From the NCBI GenBank assembly GCA_014376785.1, contig JACMQW010000080.1:42285-106284 (forward strand): 64,000 bases of DNA, given 5' to 3'. Below, in pieces: positions 20,746-30,561 of the stretch. Source of the DNA: Oligoflexia bacterium. Its GTDB lineage: Bacteria; Bdellovibrionota; UBA1018. The first letter of the stretch is position 1. The number at the start of each line of letters is the position of its first letter. The position numbers and the translations under genes were made by a program. Under the pieces are notes generated by a model, which saw only the letters and a list, made by a program, of their open reading frames with translations, searched no databases and was not told the DNA's origin.

Positions 20746-21319
20746 TCCGAAATTTACCGTCGCGCAGGGAGATTCACCGAGTCAGGCACTCGTTTCTCCA
20801 TTCGCACCTCTGGTCTTCGGTGCCGACTTTTTAGGCGGAGTGGTTCGATCCTTTGCGGTTGACTCGAGCGGGTCTCTGGAGCCGGTGTCACGATTAAAAA
20901 TCCCCGCGTCAGTCTATCCGGATCCGAAAACGCTACGACTACCGCTTGGCTTGGCGGCACATCCGCGTTTGCCAATCGTATACGCAGGCTTGCCGACGGC
21001 GAATAAAATTGCGGTTTACTCCTATGAACGTGCAGGTAAACTGAAGTTACAAAACGTGGTAGGAAATTCGGGCATGGTCGTTTGTTGGTTAACGACGAAC
21101 CGCCGGGGAAGCCTCCTCTACGCTTCGAATACCGCAGACTCCACGATCACCGTTTACGAAATTGCTTCTGATCCTCGGGCTCAACGGGAACTCCAGAAAC
21201 TTTCTCTGCGTTCTCACGGGGGAACGTACCAGCTGGCCCTGAGCCCAGATGAAAGAAACTTGGTAGTGGTATCCCAGCGTTTTGAATCTAAAATTCCACT
21301 TGGCGTAGGCTGGCAATGA
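20726..21319 (+). pseudogene. Fragment of a YVTN/lactonase-type beta-propeller
   Basis: An open frame of about 198 codons with no proper start. It contains repeated propeller-blade motifs (LAAHPRLPIVYAGLPTANKIAVYSYE; GSLLYASNTADSTITVYEI; YQLALSPDERNLVVVSQ), as in 6-phosphogluconolactonase-like proteins. It lacks the N-terminal and C-terminal blades: the upstream sequence is an MFS remnant and the frame ends abruptly in unrelated sequence at 21319. Best read as a dead fragment. Confidence 0.55.
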
Positions 21320-21460
21320 AATTCACGTTGTGAATTTGGAGGCCAGGGATGGAAAGATGCGGGAAGCTTCCGAATCTCCTTTGGTACTGAAGCTCCCGAT
21401 AGACACCCGCCCCCAAGGCGTCGTTGTTTTCTGATTTGAAACGGAAAGAGTGGGAATCGG

Positions 21461-21640
21461 CTAGTAAGAGTGCTTCCCGATTTCCACTCTTTTCCGAAAA
21501 GTCCAATAGACGATCGAACTGTAAGTGAGAAAGAGCGGAATACCAAACGCAGCAATTCCGAGCATGATTTTTAAAGTCTTCGGACTCGAAACAGAGTGCC
21601 AGACGGTCAACGCGAGAGCAGTACGAGGTTAGGCATAGTT
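21461..21640 (-). pseudogene. cydB: C-terminal remnant of cytochrome bd oxidase subunit II
   Basis: Minus-strand translation gives HSVSSPKTLKIMLGIAAFGI, then PLFLTYSSIVYWTFRKRV and a stop, matching the last transmembrane helix and tail of CydB. A frameshift lies near 21630, where MPNLV, a plausible upstream CydB motif, is in another frame. No cydA or cydB body is present. Between 21320 and 21460 another open minus-strand stretch (YRELQYQRRFGSFPHLSIPG) is not identifiable. Confidence 0.5.
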
Positions 21641-21828
21641 TCTCAGCGGCCAATCTTCGGTGATAATTTTAGGTGAAGAAAGAGCAATGCCTTACCAACT
21701 TCTTCCCTGCATCAACCATCTACGAAGGTGTGATGGGTATGGCATCCAGCCTCGGAAGTTTATAAATCAAATCGCTTTGAGTGGTTCATCTCTTGGTAAG
21801 CAAGAGAAGGGAAAGGATTAAGTCAGGA

Positions 21829-23301
21829 TTAAATGGGGTCAAGACCTCGACTAACCTGGTACACAACCTTGATTTTTTGGAATTCAACGACTGCGTCCAT
21901 TGCTTTTATGGCGCTGTCATTTGCAGTCTGCTCACGGAGATTAACGAATAAAAGCGAACTGTGGCCATTTTGAAATTTTTGTCTCTCCGCTAGAGCCAAT
22001 TTTTCCGAGAGTGTTCGGTCCAGTAGCAATATTTTTGCTCTATTGTGAGAAGCCGATAGAGCAGAACGAAGATTAAGAATGTCTTGTTTGACCTGATCGT
22101 TGAGATAATTTTTCGTCAGTCTCACTTGTTCCATGCGTGCTTGAGCTGCCATGAGGTTGCCTCTTGATTCACGATTTTCCAAAGGAAAGGTCAAAGTTAG
22201 CATTCCCCTCAGCTCCTTTTCGCCGTCCTTCGGCAGTCCTTTGTCGAAAGCGTACTCCAATTGCGCATCTAGTTTTGGTAGAGTTTGATTCTTCGATAAT
22301 TCCATTTCGATATTTGCCGCTTCTTCTTGCTTCTCTAACGCCCCGATGTCTCCTCTCATCGCTAAAGCTTGTTCCGTGATAGCCGTTTTATTCTCTGAAA
22401 CGGGGGTTTCATCGGAAATCGTAGCCCCGAGTTCAAACCCATTTCGAATTGACATCGAGGTTTGAGGGTTGCCCGATTCATCCCTATAGTAGAGCGCTAG
22501 CTCTAGGGCACTCTTCTGATACAACCTCTCGGCCTCAATTAGTTGGGCCTTTCTTTGTGCAATCATCCTTTCCACCTCAACGACCTCAATGAGTGCGGCA
22601 CCACCTGCTTTAACCCTTTTTTTAATTTGAGATAGCCTCTCACCGGCGAGACCGTATAATTTGAATGTGGCTTCGAGTTTGAAATAGGATCCTATCCATT
22701 CCCAATAGCGATCCGATGCAATTCTTTTTATGTCTAATATTCTAAATTTTACGTTCTCTTTTTCAGAAGCTAAAAGAAGTTTTGAGGTTGAGGCACGGGT
22801 TCGTGCAGGGTCAGACAAAAAGTCCCTCAGGAGCGGTATTTTAAACCCGCCACGGTACTCACCTTCAGCTCCGGTGAGTGACTTACCTTCATAAGGTCTA
22901 AAGTTTCCGCGCCCCTGTCTCCAGCCCCCGTAGATCTCAAGCGGAGTACCCGGAATCTGTTTGATAAGAGATCCATCTAAAATTTTTTGATCGTATGTTT
23001 CAGCTAAGAATCCTGCCTGCAGTTGCAATCGAAAATCAAATGATCCACGGGCAGCCATCTCTCTCCCTTCGGCGATTTCGATCTGCTTTTCTGCGATTCT
23101 GGTCAGTGGAAAGTGAGTTTCAATAGATTTCAAAATTAATGGAAGATCCGCCACGTTCTTAGAATCTTTCAGTTCGATCGTTTCCCAAGGTAGGGCAGCC
23201 GGACCCGTCCGCTGTACGGGGTCTTCCAACTCCTGAGAGGCGGCAAATACCGCGGACGGATAACAGAGCGACAGTACGAGAAGCATTGATCCGTAGATCA
23301 T
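21829..23301 (-). CDS. TolC-family outer-membrane efflux protein
   Basis: 490 residues with a signal peptide (LSLCYPSAVFAAS). Long alpha-helical repeats of the TolC type follow, with two related halves (ILDIKRIASDRYWEWIGSYFK ... KRVKAGGAALIEVVEVERM and the later QVRLTKNYLNDQVKQDILNL). It would form the outer-membrane exit duct of the tripartite exporter encoded with the next two genes; its start overlaps the HlyD stop by 4 bp. Base composition is more AT-rich than in genes to the left. Confidence 0.83.
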   Translation of the reverse strand: MIYGSMLLVLSLCYPSAVFAASQELEDPVQRTGPAALPWETIELKDSKNVADLPLILKSIETHFPLTRIAEKQIEIAEGREMAARGSFDFRLQLQAGFLAETYDQKILDGSLIKQIPGTPLEIYGGWRQGRGNFRPYEGKSLTGAEGEYRGGFKIPLLRDFLSDPARTRASTSKLLLASEKENVKFRILDIKRIASDRYWEWIGSYFKLEATFKLYGLAGERLSQIKKRVKAGGAALIEVVEVERMIAQRKAQLIEAERLYQKSALELALYYRDESGNPQTSMSIRNGFELGATISDETPVSENKTAITEQALAMRGDIGALEKQEEAANIEMELSKNQTLPKLDAQLEYAFDKGLPKDGEKELRGMLTLTFPLENRESRGNLMAAQARMEQVRLTKNYLNDQVKQDILNLRSALSASHNRAKILLLDRTLSEKLALAERQKFQNGHSSLLFVNLREQTANDSAIKAMDAVVEFQKIKVVYQVSRGLDPI

Positions 23302-24329
23302 TTTTTTTCTGCTTTCACTTTTTCTGGAGACTCAATCGATGGAGGGAATCCGTTGAGCTGCCGCCAAAGCTCAAACCCTAAAGTAACTCGGCCGAGCTGA
23401 ATCCATCCCAGAGACCGGGTTCCTTGGCGAAGAAATCTGCTCTCTGGCCAACTGCTGCCTTCTACGGGTTCAATCACCACTCTAAATTTTCCAGTACTGG
23501 CGTCAGACGGATCAATAAACTTTATGACGCCCGGAAAAGTTCCGATGGCGATGGAAGGCCAACCGCTGAATTGGATTGCCGGCCATCCCTCGAATTGGAT
23601 TCTGACCTTATCTCCCTGTCGCACGAGGGAAATATCATTGCCACTGATCCACAATTCAACCGCGCGAGACGGCGTTTCGGGAACAATCAAAGCGAGCATT
23701 TGACCAGCCTTAACAACTCTTCCCCCTTGACCAGCCAGTACCCTGAGAATGGTACCATTAACAGGAGCAGTGATTTTTTGAGTCAACTGCCTAGAAATCC
23801 TCACCTCTAATCTTGCCAGATCTGCGCTCGCATTCGCAGCGTCGACCAAGTATCGAGAGTATTCAACTTGCGCCTGCTCAAACTCGCGCTTCGAGCTGAG
23901 TCCTTCCTGGAATAAATTTTTCTGACGGTCAAGATTCAACTTCGTTGTGTCCACCGCAGATTCCGAAGCCTTTAATTTCTGGAAAAGTGCTTTTCGTTCC
24001 GTTTCAAGCCTCACTAAAATAGAAGGATCATTGTCAGAAAGCTCGACAATGGGATCTCCTACCTTCACGGTTGAGCCCTCGCGAACGAACCACTGCTTCA
24101 CGGTTCCGTCCAGAGTGGCACTGATTTCTTGTTCCCGCTCGTTAGGATCGTAAGCGATCACTTTCCCGAATCCTGTCGCAGTTTGCTGCCAAGGCACAAG
24201 CATTGAGAATAAAAAGGCCAGTACCCACATTTGTGAAAGTCTTTTTCCAAATCGTTTTTGAGAAGGTTTGATAGCATCGAGTGCAAGAGCTCTAGATTTT
24301 TGATGTAGATTCCCGGCATTAGGTTTCAT
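23298..24329 (-). CDS. HlyD-family membrane fusion protein
   Basis: Periplasmic adaptor: an N-terminal membrane anchor (MWVLAFLFSMLVPW), the first half of a lipoyl/barrel-sandwich domain (ATLDGTVKQWFVREGSTVKVG), a helical hairpin (about 100-170), the second lipoyl half (ITAPVNGTILRVLAGQGGRVVKAGQ) and beta domains after it. The start was placed at the ATG (24329) preceded by GAAAGAGCGG; it overlaps the upstream ABC gene. Works with the TolC-like and ABC membrane proteins. Confidence 0.85.
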   Translation of the reverse strand: MKPNAGNLHQKSRALALDAIKPSQKRFGKRLSQMWVLAFLFSMLVPWQQTATGFGKVIAYDPNEREQEISATLDGTVKQWFVREGSTVKVGDPIVELSDNDPSILVRLETERKALFQKLKASESAVDTTKLNLDRQKNLFQEGLSSKREFEQAQVEYSRYLVDAANASADLARLEVRISRQLTQKITAPVNGTILRVLAGQGGRVVKAGQMLALIVPETPSRAVELWISGNDISLVRQGDKVRIQFEGWPAIQFSGWPSIAIGTFPGVIKFIDPSDASTGKFRVVIEPVEGSSWPESRFLRQGTRSLGWIQLGRVTLGFELWRQLNGFPPSIESPEKVKAEKK

Positions 24330-25227
24330 GATCCGCTCTTTCAACCGCATTTGTAATTTTTGATAGCTTATCGAGTGCGGCGGTCATGTCGAAAAATGAT
24401 TCGAGATGTTTGTTCAATTTTTCAACCGATAAAAAAGCTGCCGAAAACACCAACTCAGCCGCTACGAGTTGCCCCAAACTCATTTGGTGTATGATGACGA
24501 AATAGGCTCCGAACCCCAATAGCAAAGCGTTCGAAACGATATGCAAAGTGGATAAAGCAATCATTTGGGAGATCAATGATTTAAAATGAATGAGGCGCAC
24601 CTTGAGGTAATTTAAAGCGGCTTCGTCCGCAGCGTTGAAGAAAGTTTCTTTTGTATGTTGATTCGGCAATTCAAAAAGAAAATTTGCAGTGTCATGCTTG
24701 GCTTTCGACTCGTCGATTGCTGTGTTGATCAGGTGAGAGGCCGGAAATCCGACAACGGCGACCAATGCGACGATAATTAAAAAATCAAATGCCAAAAATA
24801 GTGGGTGATAGAACGCAAGAAGAATGAGCGCGAACAGGAGTTGTACGGCTACTCCCAAACCTTCCATCAAGAGCGAAGAAAGAGATTTTTGAACGATAAA
24901 GGTGTCATAATAGAGGTGACTGACTTTAATCTCATGGTCTTTAAAAACGGATTCAGCCGCAGAAAGTGTCATCCTTGAGTGAAACCGACGCTGTATTCTT
25001 TCTACTATTTTGCGTTGTATAACTCTAAGGAAGGCGGCTGCAATGAGGCCGATTGTCACTAAAACAATCACGCTGAGTGCTTGGCTTGTTAGCGCGGTGG
25101 AAAGTATCCGATTTACCAGAACTTGAACGCCCAGAGGGACAGTTAGCGTTAATAATCCATATGATAAAGACGCGGGAATAAGGATTCTAAGGTCGTCCGC
25201 TTCGACCGTGAAAAACCCCGCTACCAT
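24319..25227 (-). CDS. ABC exporter transmembrane domain lacking the ATPase domain
   Basis: 302 residues made only of a type I ABC exporter membrane domain: six predicted helices (LLTLTVPLGVQVLVN; AFLRVIQRKIVERIQRRFHSRM; ALILLAFYHPLFLAFDFLII and so on). There are no Walker A, signature or Walker B motifs, and the gene ends where the nucleotide-binding domain would start, overlapping the HlyD start. No ATPase gene lies within the operon. Either it borrows an ATPase encoded elsewhere, or the family naturally lacks it, or the operon is degenerate. Reading frame and overlaps look intact, so it seems maintained. Confidence 0.75.
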   Translation of the reverse strand: MVAGFFTVEADDLRILIPASLSYGLLTLTVPLGVQVLVNRILSTALTSQALSVIVLVTIGLIAAAFLRVIQRKIVERIQRRFHSRMTLSAAESVFKDHEIKVSHLYYDTFIVQKSLSSLLMEGLGVAVQLLFALILLAFYHPLFLAFDFLIIVALVAVVGFPASHLINTAIDESKAKHDTANFLFELPNQHTKETFFNAADEAALNYLKVRLIHFKSLISQMIALSTLHIVSNALLLGFGAYFVIIHQMSLGQLVAAELVFSAAFLSVEKLNKHLESFFDMTAALDKLSKITNAVERADHET

Positions 25228-25479
25228 TTTCAGCGCTTCACGAAGTTGATAATTGTTTTACCGCCAGTCGCCATTGAAAACACCGCACTCGTTTTTCGCG
25301 AGCCCTTTTTAAACACGTTAACTTCCATTTTGGCTCATTTCAAAGCTTTTCATTTTCGTACTGTTGGGGCTCGATCTGAACGCCGGAACGCAAAGGAAGC
25401 GCGGGGGCGATCAATCGTTTTAAGCCTTTTAACTGACGGCCTTCTTGCGGGGGAGCACGTTCCGAAGAAAAGCGTTTCA

Positions 25480-26361
25480 TCATCGAAATGATCGAACTAA
25501 ATCATTGATAATCGGATTCGGAAATTTCTTCTGGCGAGTAATCGCGTAGAATCTCTGTTTTATACTTTTAAACTCGTGCACCACGACTAAGCTGCCGGTT
25601 GCGATATCATTCACAACTCCTAGAAGGGGAATAACCACGAGGCCTTTTCCAGTGAGCGCCAATATCCGCAGAAGTGCAATATCATCAAGTTCCCCTGCGA
25701 TGTTCATCTGAATGTCGTTAGATTCGATATAGTGATCAAAATCTGATCGACTCTCCAAGCTGGACGAGGGCAGAAAAATGCGGTTGTGGCTTAAGATGTC
25801 TTCTACTTTGTCAGTTTTCTTTATCTTTAATGATTTCGAAGAAACCAAGCAGAGAGGGCTGTGCGTGAGGAGGTGGGTGTACAACTCAGATGATTCTTCT
25901 TCGGTTGCAGAGAAAGTAGAAAGGACGATATCTAAAGCATGGTCGCGTAAAAGTTTGATCAAGCGCTTCGAGTCACCGACCGTCACCGAAAACTGAACAT
26001 CTTCTCTATCGAGAATGGGAGCTAAAAACTTAGCTTGGAGATTCCGAGACAAGCTGCCAAGCGCCCCAATTCGTATGTTTTGTTTCTTGAAACTTTGCCG
26101 ATGTTTCATAAAGTCCATCAACTCGGTTCCGGCAGAGAATATCGTTTCAGCGAATTTCAAAGCCGTGCCTCCTGCTTCGGTGAGCTCGAAGCTTCGGGTT
26201 GTTCGAGTGATAAGCTTTTGACCAAAAGTTGCTTCAAGTTTGCTCACTTGTTCACTTACCGCTGACTGGGAAAGTCTCATTTTTTGGCTGGCCTTTGTGA
26301 AGCCTCCTTCTTTGCAAACCGTCCAAAAATAGTAGAGATGATGATAGTTCAGTGTTTCCAT
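25480..26361 (-). CDS. LysR-family regulator, NhaR/CbbR-like, next to dabBA
   Basis: 293 residues. The N-terminal winged helix starts LNYHHLYYFWTVCKEGGFTK, the motif typical of NhaR-type LysR proteins, with recognition helix SQSAVSEQVSKLEATFG; an effector-binding domain follows. It is divergent from dabB with 84 bp between the starts. A T-N11-A palindrome sits in that gap. Likely role: control of the inorganic-carbon uptake genes and perhaps of itself. Confidence 0.88.
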   Translation of the reverse strand: METLNYHHLYYFWTVCKEGGFTKASQKMRLSQSAVSEQVSKLEATFGQKLITRTTRSFELTEAGGTALKFAETIFSAGTELMDFMKHRQSFKKQNIRIGALGSLSRNLQAKFLAPILDREDVQFSVTVGDSKRLIKLLRDHALDIVLSTFSATEEESSELYTHLLTHSPLCLVSSKSLKIKKTDKVEDILSHNRIFLPSSSLESRSDFDHYIESNDIQMNIAGELDDIALLRILALTGKGLVVIPLLGVVNDIATGSLVVVHEFKSIKQRFYAITRQKKFPNPIINDLVRSFR

Positions 26362-26373
26362 TAGAAGTTATCT

Positions 26374-26388
26374 ATCGGTTTAATCGAT
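26374..26388. promoter_or_regulatory. Candidate LysR binding site (T-N11-A)
   Basis: The palindrome ATCG-N7-CGAT has T and A spaced by 11 bases, the LysR core pattern. It lies 12 bp from the regulator start and about 58 bp before dabB, right for control of both. Confidence 0.5.
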
Positions 26389-26445
26389 TACTGACAAAAC
26401 ATTTATCTGTTTCATTTTCGTACCGATTCAAAATATTAAGAACGG

Positions 26446-28005
26446 ATGAAAAAAAATTCAAATTCCACGCTTTTGATCTCCGCTCTGCATAGCGGTCTCT
26501 GGATTCTCTTTTCAGCCGCACTCTGTGTTCTCGGTTGGCATCTCGCTTACGGCGATGGGGCGATTGATCTTTTTTCACTGAATTTAACGGGTATCGCAGG
26601 TCATTTCGCGATTAAAATTGACACGATATCTTCACTGATGCTGGCAATGATTACGCTTCTTGGTGCGATCATTGGTAAATACTCGCTGCGATATCTCAAT
26701 GGCGAAGAAAAACAGGCCTATTTCTACAAGTATCTGTTTTTTACGATTGTTTCAGTTTCGTTCTTAGTTCTTTCAAATAATCTCGTGATGTTTTTTGCGA
26801 TGTGGCTTTCGTCTAGTCTAGGTTTACACAAACTTCTACTTTACAGTCCTGAACGTAAACAAGCGGTGGCAGCTGCGTGGAAGAAGTTTGTGGTCAGCCG
26901 TTTTGGCGATCTGTCCATCTTGTTGGCGATCATTCTCACCTACCGAACTTTCAACACCTTTGATTTTTCAGAGCTCTTTAAAGCCGCAAATTCTGTTGCG
27001 AGTCATTCACTCGAAGCTCGCTCGCTATCGATTATTGGTGTCTTATTTACTGTGGGGGCTGTTAGTAAGTCAGCGCAGTTTCCGTTTCATTTCTGGCTAC
27101 CAGAGACAATGGAAACTCCCGCCCCCATTTCTGCACTGATGCACGCAGGAATTATTAATGCAGGCGGGTTTCTTATTATTAGGCTCAGCCCGATGCTCCA
27201 ACATGCTGAACTTGCGCACGTCATCTTGACTCTTTTCGGTTCTGTAACCGCTGTCTTTGGTGCGCTGGCAATGATTACTCAAAACGACATTAAGAAGAAA
27301 CTAGCATTTTCAACCATTAGCCAAATGGGCGTAATGATGGTGTCTTGCGGACTTGGAGCGTACTCATTAGCCCTATTTCATATCATCGCTCATAGCTTTT
27401 ATAAAGCCCATGCGTTTTTGAGCACAGGCTTCCTTGTCGAGGAATCAAAGAAGGTTAAATTTAATCACTCGAAACCATCACTCTTGTTTTTAATTCTTGG
27501 TGCTACGTTTGGTTATTTGCTTGTCACTTTCGGCACTTTTTATGCTGGTTCTCAATATTTAGCTTATTTCACCTATGCTGCGATTCTAATGCTCGGTTTT
27601 GTTCAAAACATTGATTTCGGTGAACAGCCATTTTTTAAGATGGGCTTTAGATTTTTTTCTATATTGCTGGCTATCTTTATCTTCAGTTTGGGCATCTGTT
27701 TTGCTTTCGAATCATTTTTGCACGCGAAGCTAGTCGCCCTTACACCAATGACCTGGGGTGAGAATAGTAACTCTGCGGTACAAGCGATCACCTGTTTTGC
27801 TTCGTACACGATTTTTGCGATTGGTTTAGGACTGAGCGCTCTTTTAATTGATTCAAAAGGGCCGTTGGTTCAAAAGATTTATCTTTATTTCTGGAATGGT
27901 GGCTACTTTTCTCAACGAACGAGTTTTTTATTTAATCAGAATGTTTCCAAGAGTTATTCAACGAACTCATTTGAAGGTAAGGGACAAATTCATGAAACAG
28001 TTTAA
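26446..28005 (+). CDS. dabB: DabB, NuoL-like proton-conducting subunit of the DAB carbon pump
   Basis: 519-residue membrane protein of the NuoL/MrpA family. The core proton-antiporter motifs are present: FPFHFWLPETMETPAPISA, then LMHAGIINAGGFLI and FHIIAHSFYKAHAFLSTG. In DAB systems DabB couples the proton gradient to DabA, driving one-way conversion of CO2 to bicarbonate in the cytoplasm. The pairing with dabA rules out a respiratory complex I subunit. It overlaps dabA by 14 bp. The locus is AT-rich against its left neighbours. Confidence 0.92.
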   Translation: MKKNSNSTLLISALHSGLWILFSAALCVLGWHLAYGDGAIDLFSLNLTGIAGHFAIKIDTISSLMLAMITLLGAIIGKYSLRYLNGEEKQAYFYKYLFFTIVSVSFLVLSNNLVMFFAMWLSSSLGLHKLLLYSPERKQAVAAAWKKFVVSRFGDLSILLAIILTYRTFNTFDFSELFKAANSVASHSLEARSLSIIGVLFTVGAVSKSAQFPFHFWLPETMETPAPISALMHAGIINAGGFLIIRLSPMLQHAELAHVILTLFGSVTAVFGALAMITQNDIKKKLAFSTISQMGVMMVSCGLGAYSLALFHIIAHSFYKAHAFLSTGFLVEESKKVKFNHSKPSLLFLILGATFGYLLVTFGTFYAGSQYLAYFTYAAILMLGFVQNIDFGEQPFFKMGFRFFSILLAIFIFSLGICFAFESFLHAKLVALTPMTWGENSNSAVQAITCFASYTIFAIGLGLSALLIDSKGPLVQKIYLYFWNGGYFSQRTSFLFNQNVSKSYSTNSFEGKGQIHETV

Positions 28006-30391
28006 CGCGATTGAGCAGAGTCTTCAAATTTCAGCACCATCATGGCCGCTTCAAAACTCCGTGGCAGTGAATCCGTTTTGGTTCTTGCGGCATAAAACTT
28101 TCTTTAAAGTCATAACTGAATTGGAGCCGGTACTTCGGACCTCTCTGTACATGCCCTCTGCATACTATGAAGAGGCTCTGAATTCAGGAACGATCACTCA
28201 TTCAGCGCTTGAGGAGTCGATGAGAATTAACTCCGATCTTTTTACAGAAAAATATTCTTCCATTGAAGATTTCATGAAGTCGGCAATGAGCGAGGGAAGT
28301 GCCAACCCAGGACATCAAACTTTAAGCGAATTTTTTTCAAACCATCGAGACTTTCGTGCGGCTATTATTATGGACTTGGGAAAGTATGCGTCAGCTTATC
28401 TGGACGAGAAGCAGGCAATCTCTGCTTTTCCTTGGACGTCCGACACTTTCTGGAACGCGTGGCTTAAGGCACAGAAATTAGATCGGAGTATGGAATTTTA
28501 CGGGCTTAAGAATTTCAGGAAGTCGCTCGTTTCTCTGGAGGGTTTAGATGCAGAGGGCGCTATTCAGTTGATGCTGAAGAGTATGGGTATTGCAAACGAG
28601 CAGCGCCAAATTAACTACATGAAGAGTCTGCTTGCTTCAGTGCTCGGTTGGTCCAGTCAGTTTAAGTACGTCGAATGGCAAAAACAGCTTGGGTATTCTG
28701 TTTCTAGTAGTGCCGCACCTGTCGACCTTCTAGCCGTGAGAATGGCTTACGACTACGGGGTCTATAGTTTTCATTCTGATAGCAAGAAGGTTCTAGAAAA
28801 TTTATGGTTGGATAAACCCAATAAAATTAAAAATTCGCCAAGGTATTTAAAGGTTTTACAATTCGCACTGGAGTTGAGTTTTCAAAAAAAACTTGCTTCG
28901 ACATTGAAAAAAAATGCATCAAAAGATCAGAGCAACGCGATAGCGCAGATTTTATTTTGTATAGATGTACGCTCTGAAATGATCCGAAGAAATATCGAAG
29001 GCATAAACTCCGCAATCACGACCATTGGGTTTGCGGGTTTTTTTGGAGTTCCTTTTGATTATAAATCACCGGCGGAAAGTAAACCAAGCCACCGCTTACC
29101 TGTGTTGCTTTCTCCTGCATTTCAAGTCGAAGAAGTGGCAAAGCAAAATAATCAATCAACAGAATTTTCTTCGGTCGTTCAACAGGTTTCTAGTTATTTT
29201 CGAAATCTGCGAAAGAATCCGCTGTCGTCGTTCCTTTATGTCGAATTATTTGGCGCACTTTATATTGAGAAAGCGTTGAGACGTAGTTTCCTGTCAGTTG
29301 CAGAGAAGATAAAAGGCAAACAAATTCCCGTTCGCTTCAAGTCGCATGGCTATGAGCCAAGTCAATCTGCAGTAGTCAGCAGTAACGGCTCACCGTTTGA
29401 TACGACTCAAAAGATCGAGCGAGCTGAGGCGGTGCTCAAGCACATGGGGTTGGTAAATTCGTTCGCGAAAATTGTGCTGATCTTAGGTCACGGAAGTGTA
29501 ACCACCAATAATGCTTTTGGCTCGTCCTTAGATTGCGGAGCTTGTGGAGGTCACGCAGGCGATATCAATGCAAGATTTCTTGCGGATCTTCTCAATGAAC
29601 CTGCGGTTAGAAAAGGGTTAGTTGAAAAGGGGATTGCAATTCCTTCCTCGACCCAATTTATTGCCGGAGTCCATGAGACCGTCAGCGATCAAATTTTTAT
29701 TTTAGAGAATGAAAAAGTTAAACCTGAACTTCAATTTGAATTGAGTTCATTAGAGCGGGATTTAGAACTTGCATCTACAAAAGCCCGCAATGAACGATTG
29801 CTATCCAAGCCAGTCGCAATAGATCCAAATGCTGAGGTTCGTTCAAAGAATTGGTCAGAAGTACGTCCTGAGTGGGGGCTTGTCGGCAACGCTTGCTTTA
29901 TTGTGGCACCGAGATCGCGAACAATTGGTCTAAATCTTGATAGCCGCTCATTTCTACATGACTACGATTGGAAGCTTGATCAAGCTCAAAAATATATGAC
30001 CCTTGAGCTCATCATGACCGCACCCATGGTTGTTACGAACTGGATTAACCTACAATATTTTGCATCGACAGTGGCACCTACAGTTTTCGGATCTGGAAAC
30101 AAGGTTCTTCATAACCTTGTAAATGAAACAGGAGTCTATGAGGGTAACGGTGGCGACTTGAGAGTTGGTCTACCTATCCAGTCGGTGCATGATGGCAAGA
30201 AGTTTGTACATGAGCCACTCCGTTTGAGTGTGTTTATCGAAGCGCCGCGCGATCAAATTGAATCTCTCATCACTAAGCATGAGGTAGTTAGGCAACTGGT
30301 GGATAACGAGTGGCTTCATCTCATCCACATTGATCCGGCAAGTCTTCAGTGCGAGCGGCGTACTGCTGGAGGCAAATATGTTCCGGTTTAG
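27992..30391 (+). CDS. dabA: DabA, carbonic-anhydrase-like subunit of the DAB carbon pump
   Basis: 799-residue DUF2309/UPF0753 protein. The zinc/active-site set of DabA is complete: Cys323 and Asp325 in LFCIDVRSE, His500 in LGHGS, Cys515 in LDCGACGGH. The His-Cys spacing of 15 equals that in the characterised Halothiobacillus protein. Peripheral membrane protein that hydrates CO2 to bicarbonate when coupled to DabB. The start at 27992 was chosen because the longer frame reads into dabB and the family starts near here. Helps growth at low CO2 and also occurs in heterotrophs. Confidence 0.93.
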   Translation: MKQFNAIEQSLQISAPSWPLQNSVAVNPFWFLRHKTFFKVITELEPVLRTSLYMPSAYYEEALNSGTITHSALEESMRINSDLFTEKYSSIEDFMKSAMSEGSANPGHQTLSEFFSNHRDFRAAIIMDLGKYASAYLDEKQAISAFPWTSDTFWNAWLKAQKLDRSMEFYGLKNFRKSLVSLEGLDAEGAIQLMLKSMGIANEQRQINYMKSLLASVLGWSSQFKYVEWQKQLGYSVSSSAAPVDLLAVRMAYDYGVYSFHSDSKKVLENLWLDKPNKIKNSPRYLKVLQFALELSFQKKLASTLKKNASKDQSNAIAQILFCIDVRSEMIRRNIEGINSAITTIGFAGFFGVPFDYKSPAESKPSHRLPVLLSPAFQVEEVAKQNNQSTEFSSVVQQVSSYFRNLRKNPLSSFLYVELFGALYIEKALRRSFLSVAEKIKGKQIPVRFKSHGYEPSQSAVVSSNGSPFDTTQKIERAEAVLKHMGLVNSFAKIVLILGHGSVTTNNAFGSSLDCGACGGHAGDINARFLADLLNEPAVRKGLVEKGIAIPSSTQFIAGVHETVSDQIFILENEKVKPELQFELSSLERDLELASTKARNERLLSKPVAIDPNAEVRSKNWSEVRPEWGLVGNACFIVAPRSRTIGLNLDSRSFLHDYDWKLDQAQKYMTLELIMTAPMVVTNWINLQYFASTVAPTVFGSGNKVLHNLVNETGVYEGNGGDLRVGLPIQSVHDGKKFVHEPLRLSVFIEAPRDQIESLITKHEVVRQLVDNEWLHLIHIDPASLQCERRTAGGKYVPV

Positions 30392-30561
30392 TTGATGTCT
30401 CCAAGGCCTCAGCTTGCGGGGCCTGTAAAGCAGCCGCATTCCCGCGCGATCGTCCACAGCCGTCGGTTTCCAAATCCGTTACTCAAGAAATTCATTTCAA
30501 AATGAGACGAGCTCGATGAATCAGGGCCAACCACGGATTCAACTTTTTTCTCCAGTTCTCT

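Noticed and set aside
27848..27991. Upstream extension of dabA
   Set aside because: It would be coded inside dabB, adds no conserved residues, and the internal ATG fits the family start.
26446..30391. Respiratory complex I subunit (NuoL)
   Set aside because: Partnered only with a DUF2309 protein carrying the DabA active-site residues; no other nuo genes.
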